From Sinotaia quadrata (taxonomy: Eukaryota; Mollusca; Gastropoda; Architaenioglossa; Viviparidae), in assembly GCA_028829895.1 (NCBI GenBank), contig CM054183.1:18633475-18697474 (forward strand): a stretch of DNA of 64,000 bases, in the 5' to 3' direction. Shown here piece by piece: positions 38,446 to 48,904 of this stretch. The position numbers were made by a program, and so were the translations under genes. Under the pieces are notes generated by a model. The model was not told the DNA's origin and searched no databases. It was given only the letters and a program-made list of their open reading frames with translations. Numbering within the stretch: position 1 is the stretch's first letter; each line of letters starts with the position of its first letter.

Positions 38446-38449
38446 ATTT

Positions 38450-38731
38450 GTCCGTCGTATACATATTATAATCCATATTATAATTCACAATTTTAATAAA
38501 ATGATTTATTCATACATAGTCATGTTTTATGCCTATAGTCCATAAACACGTATATTATTGACTGAATAACAATAAATGACAGTTAGCGATTGCGCAGATT
38601 AACATATCGCCCAAGAGGATCGTGGTTGTGATTCTCGCTCAGAGTAAAATATGTTTTATTTTGTTTTTGTTTGTGTACGTATGTTTGAGTGTGCTCGCGC
38701 GCGCGAGTGTGTGTGTGTGTATGTGTGTGAC
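38450..38731 (+). repeat. Second SINE-like module ending in (GT)n
   Basis: Same layout as the module before it: ATATTATAATTCACAATTTTA, GTCCATAAACACGTATATTA, TGACTGAATAACAATAAATG, a B-box-like core (GGATCGTGGTTGTGATTCTC), a T-rich run (ATGTTTTATTTTG) and a GT-rich end with an alternating CGCGCGCG. About 300 bp per module. Confidence 0.55.
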
Positions 38732-38904
38732 TGTAAATTAAAAGAATGTGCCTCTTATCTCTCCGACACAACTTACATAGTAAATATGACTTAAACTTTA
38801 GCAGTGGATATTACTGACAGTAATAAGAGCGGTTCATAATTGTGCTTCGATGAATTTATGTATACCAAGCATGCAGCTCGCAAAACCAATGTATTCCTTT
38901 TTTT

Positions 38905-39300
38905 TTTTTTAGAAACTTCAATCTGACGTGCATTGTTCGACAACTCTTTACTTGTTTAATACATACGGCTGGTAACTGTGAATAAAATGTTCTTTAAAAT
39001 ATCACCTAACAAACATTACCAACAGATGTTTAGTGTGATATGACTGCTTGAAACATGATTTCATTGATACATTTTTATTTAGTTTCATTTTATGTAAATA
39101 CGTCAGATTCTTTTCACTTCTGGAAATTATTTCTCGATCGAGATAAAAGAAAATTGAACTGTGTTAGCCGTATTATTGATAGTGTTCTATTGTTCTTGTA
39201 CTAGTGGGCGATTATAAAGTTGAAATATATAGTACTAATTGATCAAAACGGTCGGCATATCTGTAAGATATAGTAACTATAAATTTGAACGGTGACATGC
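38905..39300. repeat. Dispersed element, inverted copy at 53795-54165
   Basis: Nearly 400 bp pair in inverted orientation with 54165-53795: TCAATCTGACG.GCATTGTTCG, AACATCTGTTGGTA (in reverse), ACGTCAGATTCTTTTCACTT, CGCCCACTAGTACAAGAAC (in reverse) and GATCAAAACGGTCG. Identity is high with some indels. A-rich runs lie at the same end of both copies. Confidence 0.85.
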
Positions 39301-39545
39301 AATATTAATAAAACTCACCTACCATACAACTATCTAACATGTTTATATTCCATTGAATGCTATAACCATATGATTGCATTGGTGTCTTATTTTGTTTTAG
39401 CGTAGTTCTTTGGCGTTTCTTGGAATTACACTTGTAGTATTGGGTTACACATAGAGCTATAGTTTAAATCTTATTTACTATGTGAGTTGTGTCGGAGAGA
39501 TTAGAGGCAGATTCTTTTAAATTACAATCACACACACACATACAC

Positions 39546-39548
<3 letters not shown>

Positions 39549-39635
<87 letters not shown>
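39549..39635. repeat. (CT)28 followed by (CA)16
   Basis: A compound microsatellite like the one at 37839-37931. It is followed by an inverted SINE-like module (39640-39760). Confidence 0.97.
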
Positions 39636-39639
<4 letters not shown>

Positions 39640-39640
<1 letters not shown>

Positions 39641-39862
39641 AAACATCTTTAATTCAGAGAGAGAATCACACCACGATCTTCTTGGGCGAGAGGTTAGTTT
39701 CTGCACAAGCACTTATTTCCATTCACTGTTATTCTATCTATAATTTACTTGTTTATGGACTTCAAGCATAACAATATAACTAAGTATGAAAAAATCATAT
39801 AATTAAATGCGTGAATTATAATATGTTCCGATATACAAGTCACACACACACACACACACATA
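39640..39862 (-). repeat. SINE-like module, minus orientation
   Basis: On the minus strand it reads GTCCATAAACAAGTAAATTA (39758 leftwards), then GAATAACAGTGAATGGAAA, CTCGCCCAAGAAGATCGTGG and GTGATTCTCTCTCTGAATTA, i.e. the same order as at 38490-38700 and 59560-59720. A (CA)10 run at 39842-39861 marks its far side. Confidence 0.5.
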
Positions 39863-39959
39863 CTTGGCCCGACTCACTTCTGAAGACTTTAACTCTAGAC
39901 CATACTTTTGAAGACTTCTATAATATTGTAGTTAAATAAAAATCAAAACTATATTTAGG

Positions 39960-41000
39960 GTTAGAATAATACTGAGAGCTAAATTATGTGTTTAAAAATG
40001 AAATATAATAATAAATTAAAACTTAACATTACACATACAAAGTGGAGACCACATGTGTATACATTTCTGCAGACAGTGTGTATGGAGAACTGAAGACCAC
40101 ATATTTAAAGTAATACTAACTAATGAGGACATTCATTTCAAATGACTCTGTAAGTATTATTTAGATGTAAGCAAAGCATTTAACATGTAATGTTAATATG
40201 AATAAGTGATTTGTAAGTTTTAAAAGATAACAGAATTATTATTCATTTAAATGGTAATAAAAAATATAATCTGTCACTGCTCATACATAGCTATAGTAGA
40301 TGATAATGAATTGAAGTCAGCAGTGTATTATTAGTCAAATATTCTCAGAGATGATAAATTCCAAATTCTCTCCTTATTGAATAGTTGTAAGTAATCACTG
40401 TGACATAAAATACAATACACGTATTTTGTGTTTCTAGTTACTAAGACATAGGGTAAACAATGAAATATATAGCCACACACAGTTTTATTGCATGCACTTG
40501 ATAGAAAAGAAAAACTAACATAAATCTCTGATATGAAAAACATTTATTAACCTATATTAATACTTTAATTTTCTTGAAATGCAAACAGAAAATGCACTAA
40601 AATCAACTACTTTTTTTTTGTTTTTCCCAATTCAAAGATTTACACTACATAATAAGTAATAGTAATAAAACTAATATGAAACAGTTCAACTTAACATAAT
40701 TTGAAAGAAAGAAATGAAATGTAAAATCCTTACATTGTCCTATATGTTGAAACTAATCTCTCCAACAGTATATCAAACATTAAAAAATGAACACATTTAA
40801 TTCCATTAAAAATTTGCATTTATTTCTTGCTGTTTAAAGAACTAAAAGTATGCAACAACAAAATTTTTAAAATACTTTTTCATATAGTGCCAGAAATTAT
40901 GTTGAAATGAACATGGATATGATAGTCCTACCATTTATTACAATCTATTACTTTTTAACATTTACTAATGTACAGAATCAAAGATAATCTTTAAGATAGT
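39960..41000. other. AT-rich sequence downstream of the recombinase-like gene
   Basis: No open frame of coding character and no recognised repeat. Confidence 0.4.
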
Positions 41001-41003
41001 TAT

Positions 41004-41408
41004 TTAATATATATAACCCTACCTCCAGACTTAAGGAGACCAAACATGCTTAAAATCCAGCCTTAAGTCGACCAACAGTATTAGGCAGACATGTGTGGTC
41101 TGCCTAAGTCTTGTACTATTTATTTATATAAATAAAACCTCATTTTGCCAATTTTCTCTCTTTCTATTATCTTTATTGTAGTTACCTATGACATATTTCA
41201 TATTTAATATATTATATAACCCTACCTCCAGACTTAAGGAGACTAAACATGCTTAAAATCCAGCCCTTAAGTCGACCAACAGCATTAGGCAGATATGTGT
41301 GGTCTGCCTAAGTCTTGTACTATTTATTTGTATAAATAAAACCTCATTTTGCCAATTTTCTCTCTTTCTATTATCTTTATTGTAGTTACCTTTATCATAT
41401 TTCATATT
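41004..41408. repeat. Two ~203-bp tandem units
   Basis: ATAACCCTACCTCCAGACTT starts at 41013 and again at 41216, and the two units match almost throughout. Each contains GCTTAAAATCCAGCC-TTAAGTCGAC, related to the AAAAACCAGC field at 33.2-35.2 kb, and each ends in TTCTATTATCTTTATTGTAG, which supplies AATAAA on the minus strand. Confidence 0.9.
41376..41381 (-). terminator. Possible polyadenylation signal of the recombinase-like gene
   Basis: AATAAA on the minus strand (TTTATT on the plus) about 275 bp past the TAA stop. An identical hexamer occurs in the neighbouring copy of the ~203-bp duplication (41177-41172). AATAAA is frequent by chance in such AT-rich DNA, so this is only suggestive. 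Confidence 0.3.
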
Positions 41409-41654
41409 TCAATAGATTTTCCTGTGAATTTGAGTATAGTTTACAAAATCTCTAAGTTAAGAGTCACACTAGTTTTGACACAACACCATCATTAAGTACC
41501 ATAGATGATAGAAATGTACTTGGCAGAAATTCAAACTAAATGAATGCAATAAAAACTTAGCTATTTAATTACATTTTAAAATAAATAAATCTGTTGTCAT
41601 GTTACACACACTTAGTTTTCAAGTATCTGTTCATATTATTGTATTAATTTGACT

Positions 41655-41881
41655 TTAAAAAAGTGTTTGTGTCTTCTTAGATGTTATAGTGTTTCTAATA
41701 AAGTCCTTGATTTGTTTCCAAGTTCTTGTATTTAAGGCATGTTCATCAGCTTTGCACTTGTCAATTTCCTTCTTCCCAGGCAGTTTTTTCAGAGCAATAT
41801 GCTTACTGAAATGTTTCATCACTGCCACTTTCTCTTCTTCTTTCCAAGATCTCTTAACAATGACTTTTGATTTGGATAATC
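41655..41881 (-). CDS. Exon 5: SANT/Myb-like C-terminal module and stop
   Basis: The acceptor GAATTTCAG is followed by 227 nt open to TAA at 41657-41655. The product is Lys-rich with W742 in 'KRSWKEEEKVAVMKHFSKHI', a Pro-Gly turn (P764-G765), C772 and W784 in 'LNTRTWKQIKDFIRN'. Two Trp residues in predicted helices about 40 apart fit a SANT/Myb-like fold with a longer-than-usual insert. Members of the same uncharacterised animal family carry a similar C-terminal module, which supports joining this exon to the recombinase exons 2 kb upstream. A minus-strand AATAAA at 41381-41376, about 275 bp beyond the stop, is a plausible polyadenylation signal. Confidence 0.75.
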
Positions 41882-44800
41882 CTGAAATTCAAAATTACAT
41901 AATTGTTTGACTCTGCAAGTCTTAAAAATAATTTAGAGAGACAGTCCACAAATAAATTCATGAATATGTCTTACTTGAACAAATCAATAATAATTCTTTA
42001 TTTATAAAATTTGAGAGATTATTTTTACACTAAAAACTATAATAAATATATGTAATCTCAAGCTTTAAACTTTGAGTGAGCACTGAGAAAAATCATTCTT
42101 TAAGACTAAGGCAATTTTGGATGGGATACTCAAATACTTCACTCATATGCTTCTTCAGATGTTTTATAATTACAGTGTCACCCAATTTATAAATAGTAAA
42201 ACAGTAAATAAAAAGTGACATTTTAATTTTGAATGAGTAGCAAAAGAACATTTTCAAGATATAATATTCAAAGAAGTGGCTTAAAATACATTCTTTCAAT
42301 CCCAATTTTTTTCCAGACACCTGTCTACAAGCTAATGATATGATAGGTTTAAAAAAATCATCAAACAAGCAAATTTAACATATTCAGACTGAAGACAAAG
42401 AAAATCTTAAAGATGAAATTGTAAATACATGTAGACATATCTGTGAAACTATATGTCTTACACTTAGAGACAGGGTTCAGATATTAAAAGAAAGGAATAT
42501 GTATACAATCCAATCATTTTAAGATTGCTGTTAAGTTAGTCCTGCAAACCCTTGAATACTTTCCCCATTCAACCCCCGCCCCCAACAACAAACTAGTAGT
42601 GCATTGAAACCTGTTTGCCCTGTCTGGTAAAGCCTTCAAATACAATTTCTAAACAAATAAAGAGATTGGTTTGAGGGTGGTCTCAAACCATTAGCCAATC
42701 ATTTACTTTATAGAATCATGGTAAAATATAATTTTGTTACAACACTTTTAGTGCGAAGCTTCTATGCAGTTTCTGAGATTATAGAGAAACAGTAATTTTA
42801 TTTTAATAAAATTAAAACATTATGCAACTAAATTAGTAAAAAAATAGAAACATAATTCTGAATGGGGAGAAGAACTTACGAACTACAATAAAGGAAAGAA
42901 TTATAATGATTAAAAAGTACTTCATCTGGAAACCAAAATGTACATTTAAAAACACTTTTAGATAACAGTACTATATGTATTTAGCTATTAATTTACTATC
43001 AGCAGTCAGTTTTTTAATATTTCAGAGAAAAGTTGTAAAAATAATTAATACATGTGCAAGTAAATTATTAAATAAATACTAATATTATTTTTCATAATAT
43101 ATATTAAATGTAATATTTGTAAAGCCAAGACCCTGAAAATATAATTGCTGGATTAAATTTTATTGCTAAATTAATGTGTGCACACATTTTTTTACTTTTT
43201 TTAATGAAAATAAGTTGCAGGAGACTTCAGCTTGATTGTCAACATTTTGTTGAAAACATAGCATCAGTAAAATCTGATTAGAAACCGAGGAGAGTTGTTT
43301 CAAAGTAACTACAAAATTGAGGATTGGACAATCGATCTTGATACTTTAATCCAGAGTTTTAAACTCATTAGAAACAGAGTAGGGTTGTCACAAAGTAACT
43401 TCAAAATTGAAGATTGGACAATCAATCTTGATACTTTAATCCAGACCTTAATACTTAATAGTGAAAGCGTAATTCAGAATATGTCTTTATAAATCTTTAT
43501 CACCATGTACAGTTTAATGAATGGAAAGTTGTCAAATTACCCTTATTCATGCTTTATTTTCATTTCTGCCTGTACTTATTTAAAACTAAATAAAAGCACA
43601 TACATAAGTAGTAATACTGATTTTGCTTATGTTCTCAATTAACCTAGATTCTTATTTACTGTCTTTAATCCTCACACTTAATAAATAAATAGTAACTATC
43701 TAAATTCCAAAATATCAATCCATCACAGAATGAAAAGGAACTGAAGTGAGTGATGCCATACATAAAACATTCACTTTTAAAACCATGTATTTGTGTATGT
43801 TCAGCACTTAAAACAAAGTTTAAATTGAACAATATTTAATTTTGTGGTAAACAAAAATTAGTGTGGCTTACCAAATGGCTGAGCTTTTGTGGCAACGCCA
43901 CTCAAATGAACTTGAACAGACTGGCTCACACTACTGGGATCTGATCTTACTGTCAACAAAATACAATAGTCATACTGAATTTTAATATACTGATATTCTG
44001 CTTTTGTAGATTTTCATTCAATAGCAAAAAACCCAAAGAGAATTACTCCCATTAAAACTTAACCAATAGTCTGATGCATATTTTATAAATCTGACAATGC
44101 ATGATTGCAAAATGTGTTTTAAAGTTTATTTGAGCTTTATTTCAAAATATTATAATACTAAGAGTTATTAATCAGTAAGTACCCAAAGCAACACCACCCC
44201 CTAATTACTATTATGGTATACTATATTACAACAACACAAAGTAGTCTCCATGTAAACTAAGACACTCTGATTAATAAATTGGCATTACTTTACAATTTTT
44301 TTGTTAAAAGAGTGAAAGTCTTTTAAAACATGAAATGTTACTCACTGGTTCCTTCTTCAGATTCATCCTCAGAAGTGTCTACACTATCATCTTCGCTGAC
44401 TTCTTCTAGAACTGAAAGTAATATGCAATTGGATCTGAATTGGCAAGTTAAAAACACTGGTAGTGAATTATTTTGAGTACAAAAACATGCAAAATTTAAA
44501 TATGACATTTTTCACAAACTTTTTCAGGATATAATGTGTGCATTCAGTATATGTACAGTTTTGCCCTATAATTTTATATTAGTCAAGATAACTAATATTT
44601 CTCACTTGAGGATCAAGTTATATTCAATGTGCAAGACTGAAAATGGTTGCTCATTACTAATAACATTAAATAGTTATTCTATTTCTTTAAAAAAAAAAAT
44701 GTTATTTCTTACATTTAAAGTGTGAGAAATCTCTTTTGATACTATAATAAGTACAAGGCAAACTTTATTTGTACTAAATAAAACTGTTTACATATTAAAA

Positions 44801-47800
44801 ATATGGAAGAAAAGAAATTTCAGTACCTTCATCTGCATTGACAGTGATGGTATCTAGAGTCAATCCCTGAGCTGCAGTTAGTGTCCCAGTTTCCATTCCC
44901 ATTAGCAGTTTTGCTATTTTGGCTGCCTGGAAGGTAGCTTCTGGAAGTCTGTAAAAATTCCTATGAACCCGGATATCATGCCCCATAAAATCTGCCAAAA
45001 CATCCAACTCGTTGTCTTTTAGGTTTATTACTTGTGAAATTGTAGCAATATGCTTTCGTAATGCAGTTGACTTCATCTGGTCAGGATTTTTCACATTGCT
45101 TTTATTTGCAAATAAACGCAGGCATTTATCACCTCTTAAATGTCTCACTGAAATGTTGTTTGTTACTGGGAATAGAAAATTGTTGTCATGGGAAACATTC
45201 ATATTCTGTCTATGACTTATTAACGTTTCAAGAGATTCATTCATTTCTTTTGTCAGCAGAACAGGTACAGTACGACCTCTTTTCCCACAAATTTCAATTC
45301 GAGTTAGTGTTGTACACAACTTTTGTTCAAATACAGAGAGTGACTGTAGTACATCATTATCGTGCACACTGTTTCTAGACTGAAAGTCTGCGATTGTCAT
45401 TTTTGATACTTCTCCCTGTCTTCTGCGATTAAACATTATAGTCTGTACCAACAAACATTGATTTAATTCATCCCATGCTGACCTTTTCTCATTTTCATCT
45501 GCTGATTCTGTCCTAAGGACTTTTATACAGTTGGAAGCTGTTTCCTGGATATAGGTAGACATCTTGACTACATCTTCTGTGAGGGGAAGAAGTTTGGGTT
45601 TGTTCCGTTTGACTTTATGAATTGTTCTCAAAGCATGGTGAGATACTTCTTCAGTCCATTTGATATTCATCAAGTCAATGAACCGTTGGGTCTCTTTTTC
45701 ATCTTCAATACAATTATTCTGAATTCTGCTGGCTTTTAAGAGCAATGCACATTTTTTTAAATTGTGTCCTAACTTAAGAGCAAGAGACGGTATTCCAAAT
45801 TCCTGTGTGACTGGTTTAAAACCACAAAGTGACTTTACTCCCTCAGTGACAGTTTCATACATTGATGGTGTAAGAAAATCTTCAAGTCTGGCAGAGGGTC
45901 TGTTGCTAATCTCACGCATCTTAATCAGTAATCTAGTAGTCTCTCTCAGTTTGGTTCTTATGTAATTGTGTTGTTCACTGTCATGTCCATTCTTTCTAAA
46001 TTCTTTCTGCAAAAGTTGAACAATTAAGGAATCATTCCTTGCAACAAGGACCACTGCATCAGTGCGGAAAGTATGAAAAAACATGTGCATTTCATCGCTT
46101 ACAGAAATGTCAGAATTAGGCAGTAAAAGCATACCATGGGCTACCTTTTTTCGTCCTTTGATGTGCAATAAAGATTTATCTTGTAATGTACATTTATGTT
46201 TCCATAAATCTGTTTTTAAGAAATAGCCATAACAAAAAGAACATGGCACATACCTCTTGTAAGATGTTTTATCTTTTTTTCTAGGTCGGTGAACAACAAT
46301 TAAATTACCTTCATTTTTCTGAAGGACTTGAATGTTGTGCATATGGTTTCCTAGATTCCTGATTTTTGTCAAAATATTACTCTTTATAAGATGGTCTTTC
46401 TCTTCCATGTACTCAATAACTTCCTTTTCTGTGCTGTGCCTTGTTGTAAGGTGTCTAGGAAGCTTCTTCTGAGGTATTTTACAAAATAAACAATAAAACG
46501 TTTTGTGCACTCCTGAATCTTGTACAACAATACTCTCTTGCTTATCAAAATCTCTGGTTTTGTTAGGAATAGGAGTTAAATTTAAAGATGATGTGGTGGT
46601 ACTAGCATTTGAAATATTCAAAATTAGAGATGAATCTAACATCAGCTTTGGAAAGACAGTTGATGATGAAGAGTCACTATCTACCACCATATTATTATCA
46701 AGAATGCTCAAGGAATCAAATTTACTGTCTTCACCACTGCCAGAAGAACCTTCTTGTGAGCTTATTTCAGGAAAGTATTCAATATCAGTTCCTGTATCTG
46801 TCTCAAATGTATCCTCACAGTCACTTTCTTGCTAAAAAATTAAAAAACAAAACACATAAATGTACTACTACTAGTATTAGTACTAAGAAATAAATGTGTA
46901 TATATATCTGTGTGAGTGTGAATGTGTGTGTGCAAAACAATACATAAATACAAGTTTACATTTCTATGCCCAATGAAAAAAGCAAGATTTGTTAACAAAT
47001 ATGTAAAAAGAACAATATTTTCTAAACTTTCTGATAAATAGTATGCAGTAAGTCAGTTTATCCTCATCCCTATAATAATACATAGCTATTCCTAAAAGCA
47101 AATGCATCCAAGATTTAAAAAAAAAAAATGTATGTGCCAATCTTTGGTTGATGAATTGTTTTTTTCAAAATTCTGGTATTATGACATGATCAACTGACAT
47201 GTTTATAAATATATCAAACTCCCCCTCCCCCCAGCTTTAGTATAACTATAATTTAAAACATAAAATGATCCAATGGCAAGATGTTTGTATAGCAATATAG
47301 CAATTCAGTCTGTCATTCAATTCAAGAAATTAATTCCTGTTTAGCAATACTTTTTCTTTGATGAAAAAATAGATAACATTAACAAACAATTTGTATGTGA
47401 ATTTCATGAACAATGATTCTGTGCTGCAGAGAGATGCCTTGTGCCTAGCAGAGAATGATTGCTGCTACTGCAGTGCGGGTTTTATAGCATATCTTTGTCT
47501 TTCATACTAAAATTTTAAGTTTAAAAGATATATCATTTATATGGGCTCTAAAAGTACTTCTAACAATCACCAGATATTGCCCAGTATTTAAAGTAATTTT
47601 ACTTTGAAATGAACTATGAAGATCAAACATATTCCAAATTCCTCCGTTATGGACATTTCTTGCATTTATAATATGAGCATATATAATTATAATCAGACAG
47701 GAGACTTGCTTTCATTGTTAATATGAACAGAATATGTCAATTGTCCTCTAGTATGACAACACATTATCCAAACAAAAAAAATGAGGCAACAGAATGTGCA

Positions 47801-48619
47801 AGTTATATACTAAATAAGAGTTTAAAAAATGATTATGTCATTGTGAGAATATATTGATAAACTGGAGTAGATCATGCAATGAACATCATTTATCTATAAG
47901 ATAAATAAGATCTAAGAGCTAGATTATATAGTGTCACACACAGCAGGTGTATTCAGGTGTAATTATGTACCTGACATAATTAATACTACTAGCAGTCTTA
48001 CATTCAAATGCCTATCCTTTGATAAAATTGCTACTACTAGTACTAGTACTTAGTAGTCTTTTACCAAGCCTTTTTCTACAACAAATAAATGAGAGATGTT
48101 ATTGTTTTTTTAGTTTTGAGACAATTAAAGTACTCCTATCATCTGCATGAAAGCAAACAAACAAATGCAGCCAGCATAAGAAAATTTAAATTTGTTAATA
48201 TGACACAGATACATACATTTCAAATGAATTAATACATATAGAGTCTAGACTGTCTATGCGTCCCAATTAGAAAGACGTTTGTATCACTCACTGGCTAATC
48301 CTTCTAATTTCTGTTACAATAACAATCCACTAAATTAGCCTACATTACGCGCGATATACAGTTTCGATAATGTTATTCCATTCAGATAATTAAAATTAAT
48401 CAACAACCGCGTGCTTCCTAATTTACATCTGTGACTTTTAAATTTCAATCACTTTTAATGCCTTCATAGTTCAGAGTGGCCGAAGTTTTACGGGAACTAT
48501 ACAGAAGTTAAAGTGCAGTACAAATGGCATCGGTGAATTTTATTAATTATGGATATAATAAAGTATATAAGTATACTTACATAATTATGAACATATCGGT
48601 CTGGATCTCTCTTCTCCAT
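41655..48619 (-). CDS. Five-exon gene for an 804-residue tyrosine-recombinase-like protein with zinc knuckles and SANT-like C-terminus
   Basis: Joined model, all on the minus strand: exons 48619-48581, 46831-44827, 44411-44346, 43949-43872 and 41881-41655. All four introns are GT..AG and the phases (0,1,1,1) keep one frame of 2415 nt ending in TAA. Seen in the product: acidic Ser-rich N-terminus; C127-x2-C130-x9-H140-x4-H145; C210-x2-C213-x11-H225-x-C227; an R484-Q-G-E487 box; K530; T602-x2-R605; G630-H631; Y640 nine residues after the His, the spacing usual for tyrosine recombinases; then an acidic linker and a Trp-anchored SANT/Myb-like module (W742, W784). Known: animals, notably fishes, carry many uncharacterised proteins with this order, and Crypton elements encode such recombinases. 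Inferred: a nuclear DNA-binding protein, either a Crypton-type recombinase or a domesticated relative. No terminal repeats were found that would mark a transposon. The recombinase assignment is firm; activity and mobility are unknown. Confidence 0.85.
43295..43475. repeat. ~90-bp tandem duplication in intron 4
   Basis: GATTGGACAATC.ATCTTGATACTTTAATCCAGA occurs at 43322 and 43412 with a shared preceding block. It lies in the long intron before the last exon. The plus-strand frame across it is a by-product. Confidence 0.85.
43872..43949 (-). CDS. Exon 4: linker
   Basis: A 78-nt exon between acceptor TTGTTGACAG and donor TTTG|GTAAGC. In phase 1 it encodes a Ser/Val/Gln-rich stretch (RSDPSSVSQSVQVHLSGVAT, then KAQPF) with no recognised domain. 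It connects the recombinase domain to the C-terminal SANT-like module. Confidence 0.65.
44346..44411 (-). CDS. Exon 3: acidic linker
   Basis: A 66-nt exon follows an acceptor with tract TTACTTTCAG and ends at ACCA|GTGAGT. In phase it encodes an Asp/Glu/Ser-rich linker (LEEVSEDDSVDTSEDESEEG). The composition continues the acidic character at the end of exon 2. The exon is small, but both splice sites are strong and the phase fits on both sides. Confidence 0.7.
44827..46831 (-). CDS. Exon 2: zinc knuckles and complete tyrosine recombinase domain
   Basis: A 2005-nt exon is open throughout. The acceptor is a T-run followed by AG before CAAGAAAGTGACTG; the donor is GAAG|GTACTG. Read-through past the donor reaches a stop after nine more codons, so the last residues of the unspliced frame (ISFLPYF) are probably intronic. 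The frame encodes both zinc-binding motifs (C127..H145 and C210..C227) and the whole catalytic domain (R484, K530, R605, H631, Y640). The codon at 46711 is TTG, not ATG; the first internal ATG is residue 61, so a start inside this exon would drop the acidic N-terminus. There is no frameshift or stop in 668 codons of an otherwise stop-rich AT sequence, which is the strongest evidence for selection in this window. Confidence 0.9.
46832..48580 (-). other. Intron 1 of the recombinase-like gene
   Basis: 1749 bp from GTAAGT to a T-rich AG. AT-rich, with no open frame or repeat of note. Confidence 0.6.
48581..48619 (-). CDS. Exon 1 of the recombinase-like gene (start codon)
   Basis: ATG at 48619-48617 opens 13 codons (MEKRDPDRYVHNY) and is followed directly by GTAAGT, a perfect donor. 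The exon ends on a codon boundary, matching the phase of the acceptor at 46833-46832. The start was chosen because it lies next to a CpG-bearing promoter-like stretch and because the large downstream exon is open right up to its acceptor with no ATG of its own in the first 40 codons. Intron 1 is about 1.75 kb. Confidence 0.7.
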
Positions 48620-48850
48620 TATCGCTTGAGTGGTACCTGTACTCCGAGAATATTCTGTCGCAAGTGTTTGTAGCAAGGCTTGATCGAGTATTTATTAACT
48701 CAAGCCTCAATTGAGCGGATTCGTTCATTTACATCCTTTTTAACACCTTTTCTAATCTTTTTGGTGCTCTAACTTCTTCCGGTCTGGGCGGAAATACTGT
48801 AAAAGGAGGCGTGGGCATCCGAATCGCCGACTGGAACAAACCCCTTCCGT
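48620..48850 (-). promoter_or_regulatory. Putative TATA-less promoter and 5' UTR of the recombinase-like gene
   Basis: This stretch, directly upstream of the ATG, is richer in GC and CpG than the surrounding AT-rich DNA. On the minus strand it holds an ETS-like site (ACCGGAAGAAG, near 48783) and a GC-box/KLF-like CCCACGCCTCC (near 48812). No TATA box is convincing. The transcription start cannot be placed from sequence alone. Confidence 0.4.
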
Positions 48851-48904
48851 TAGTAAAGAGTGAAAAATCAAATACCTATTAACACCTAGGACTTAACTAG
48901 GCAG

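Noticed and set aside
42093..42368. 91-codon minus-strand frame in intron 4
   Set aside because: No splice sites in phase with neighbouring exons and no domain; the exon 4 to exon 5 join is complete without it.
45012..46893. Plus-strand frames of 67-110 codons
   Set aside because: Shadows antisense to exon 2 of the recombinase-like gene.
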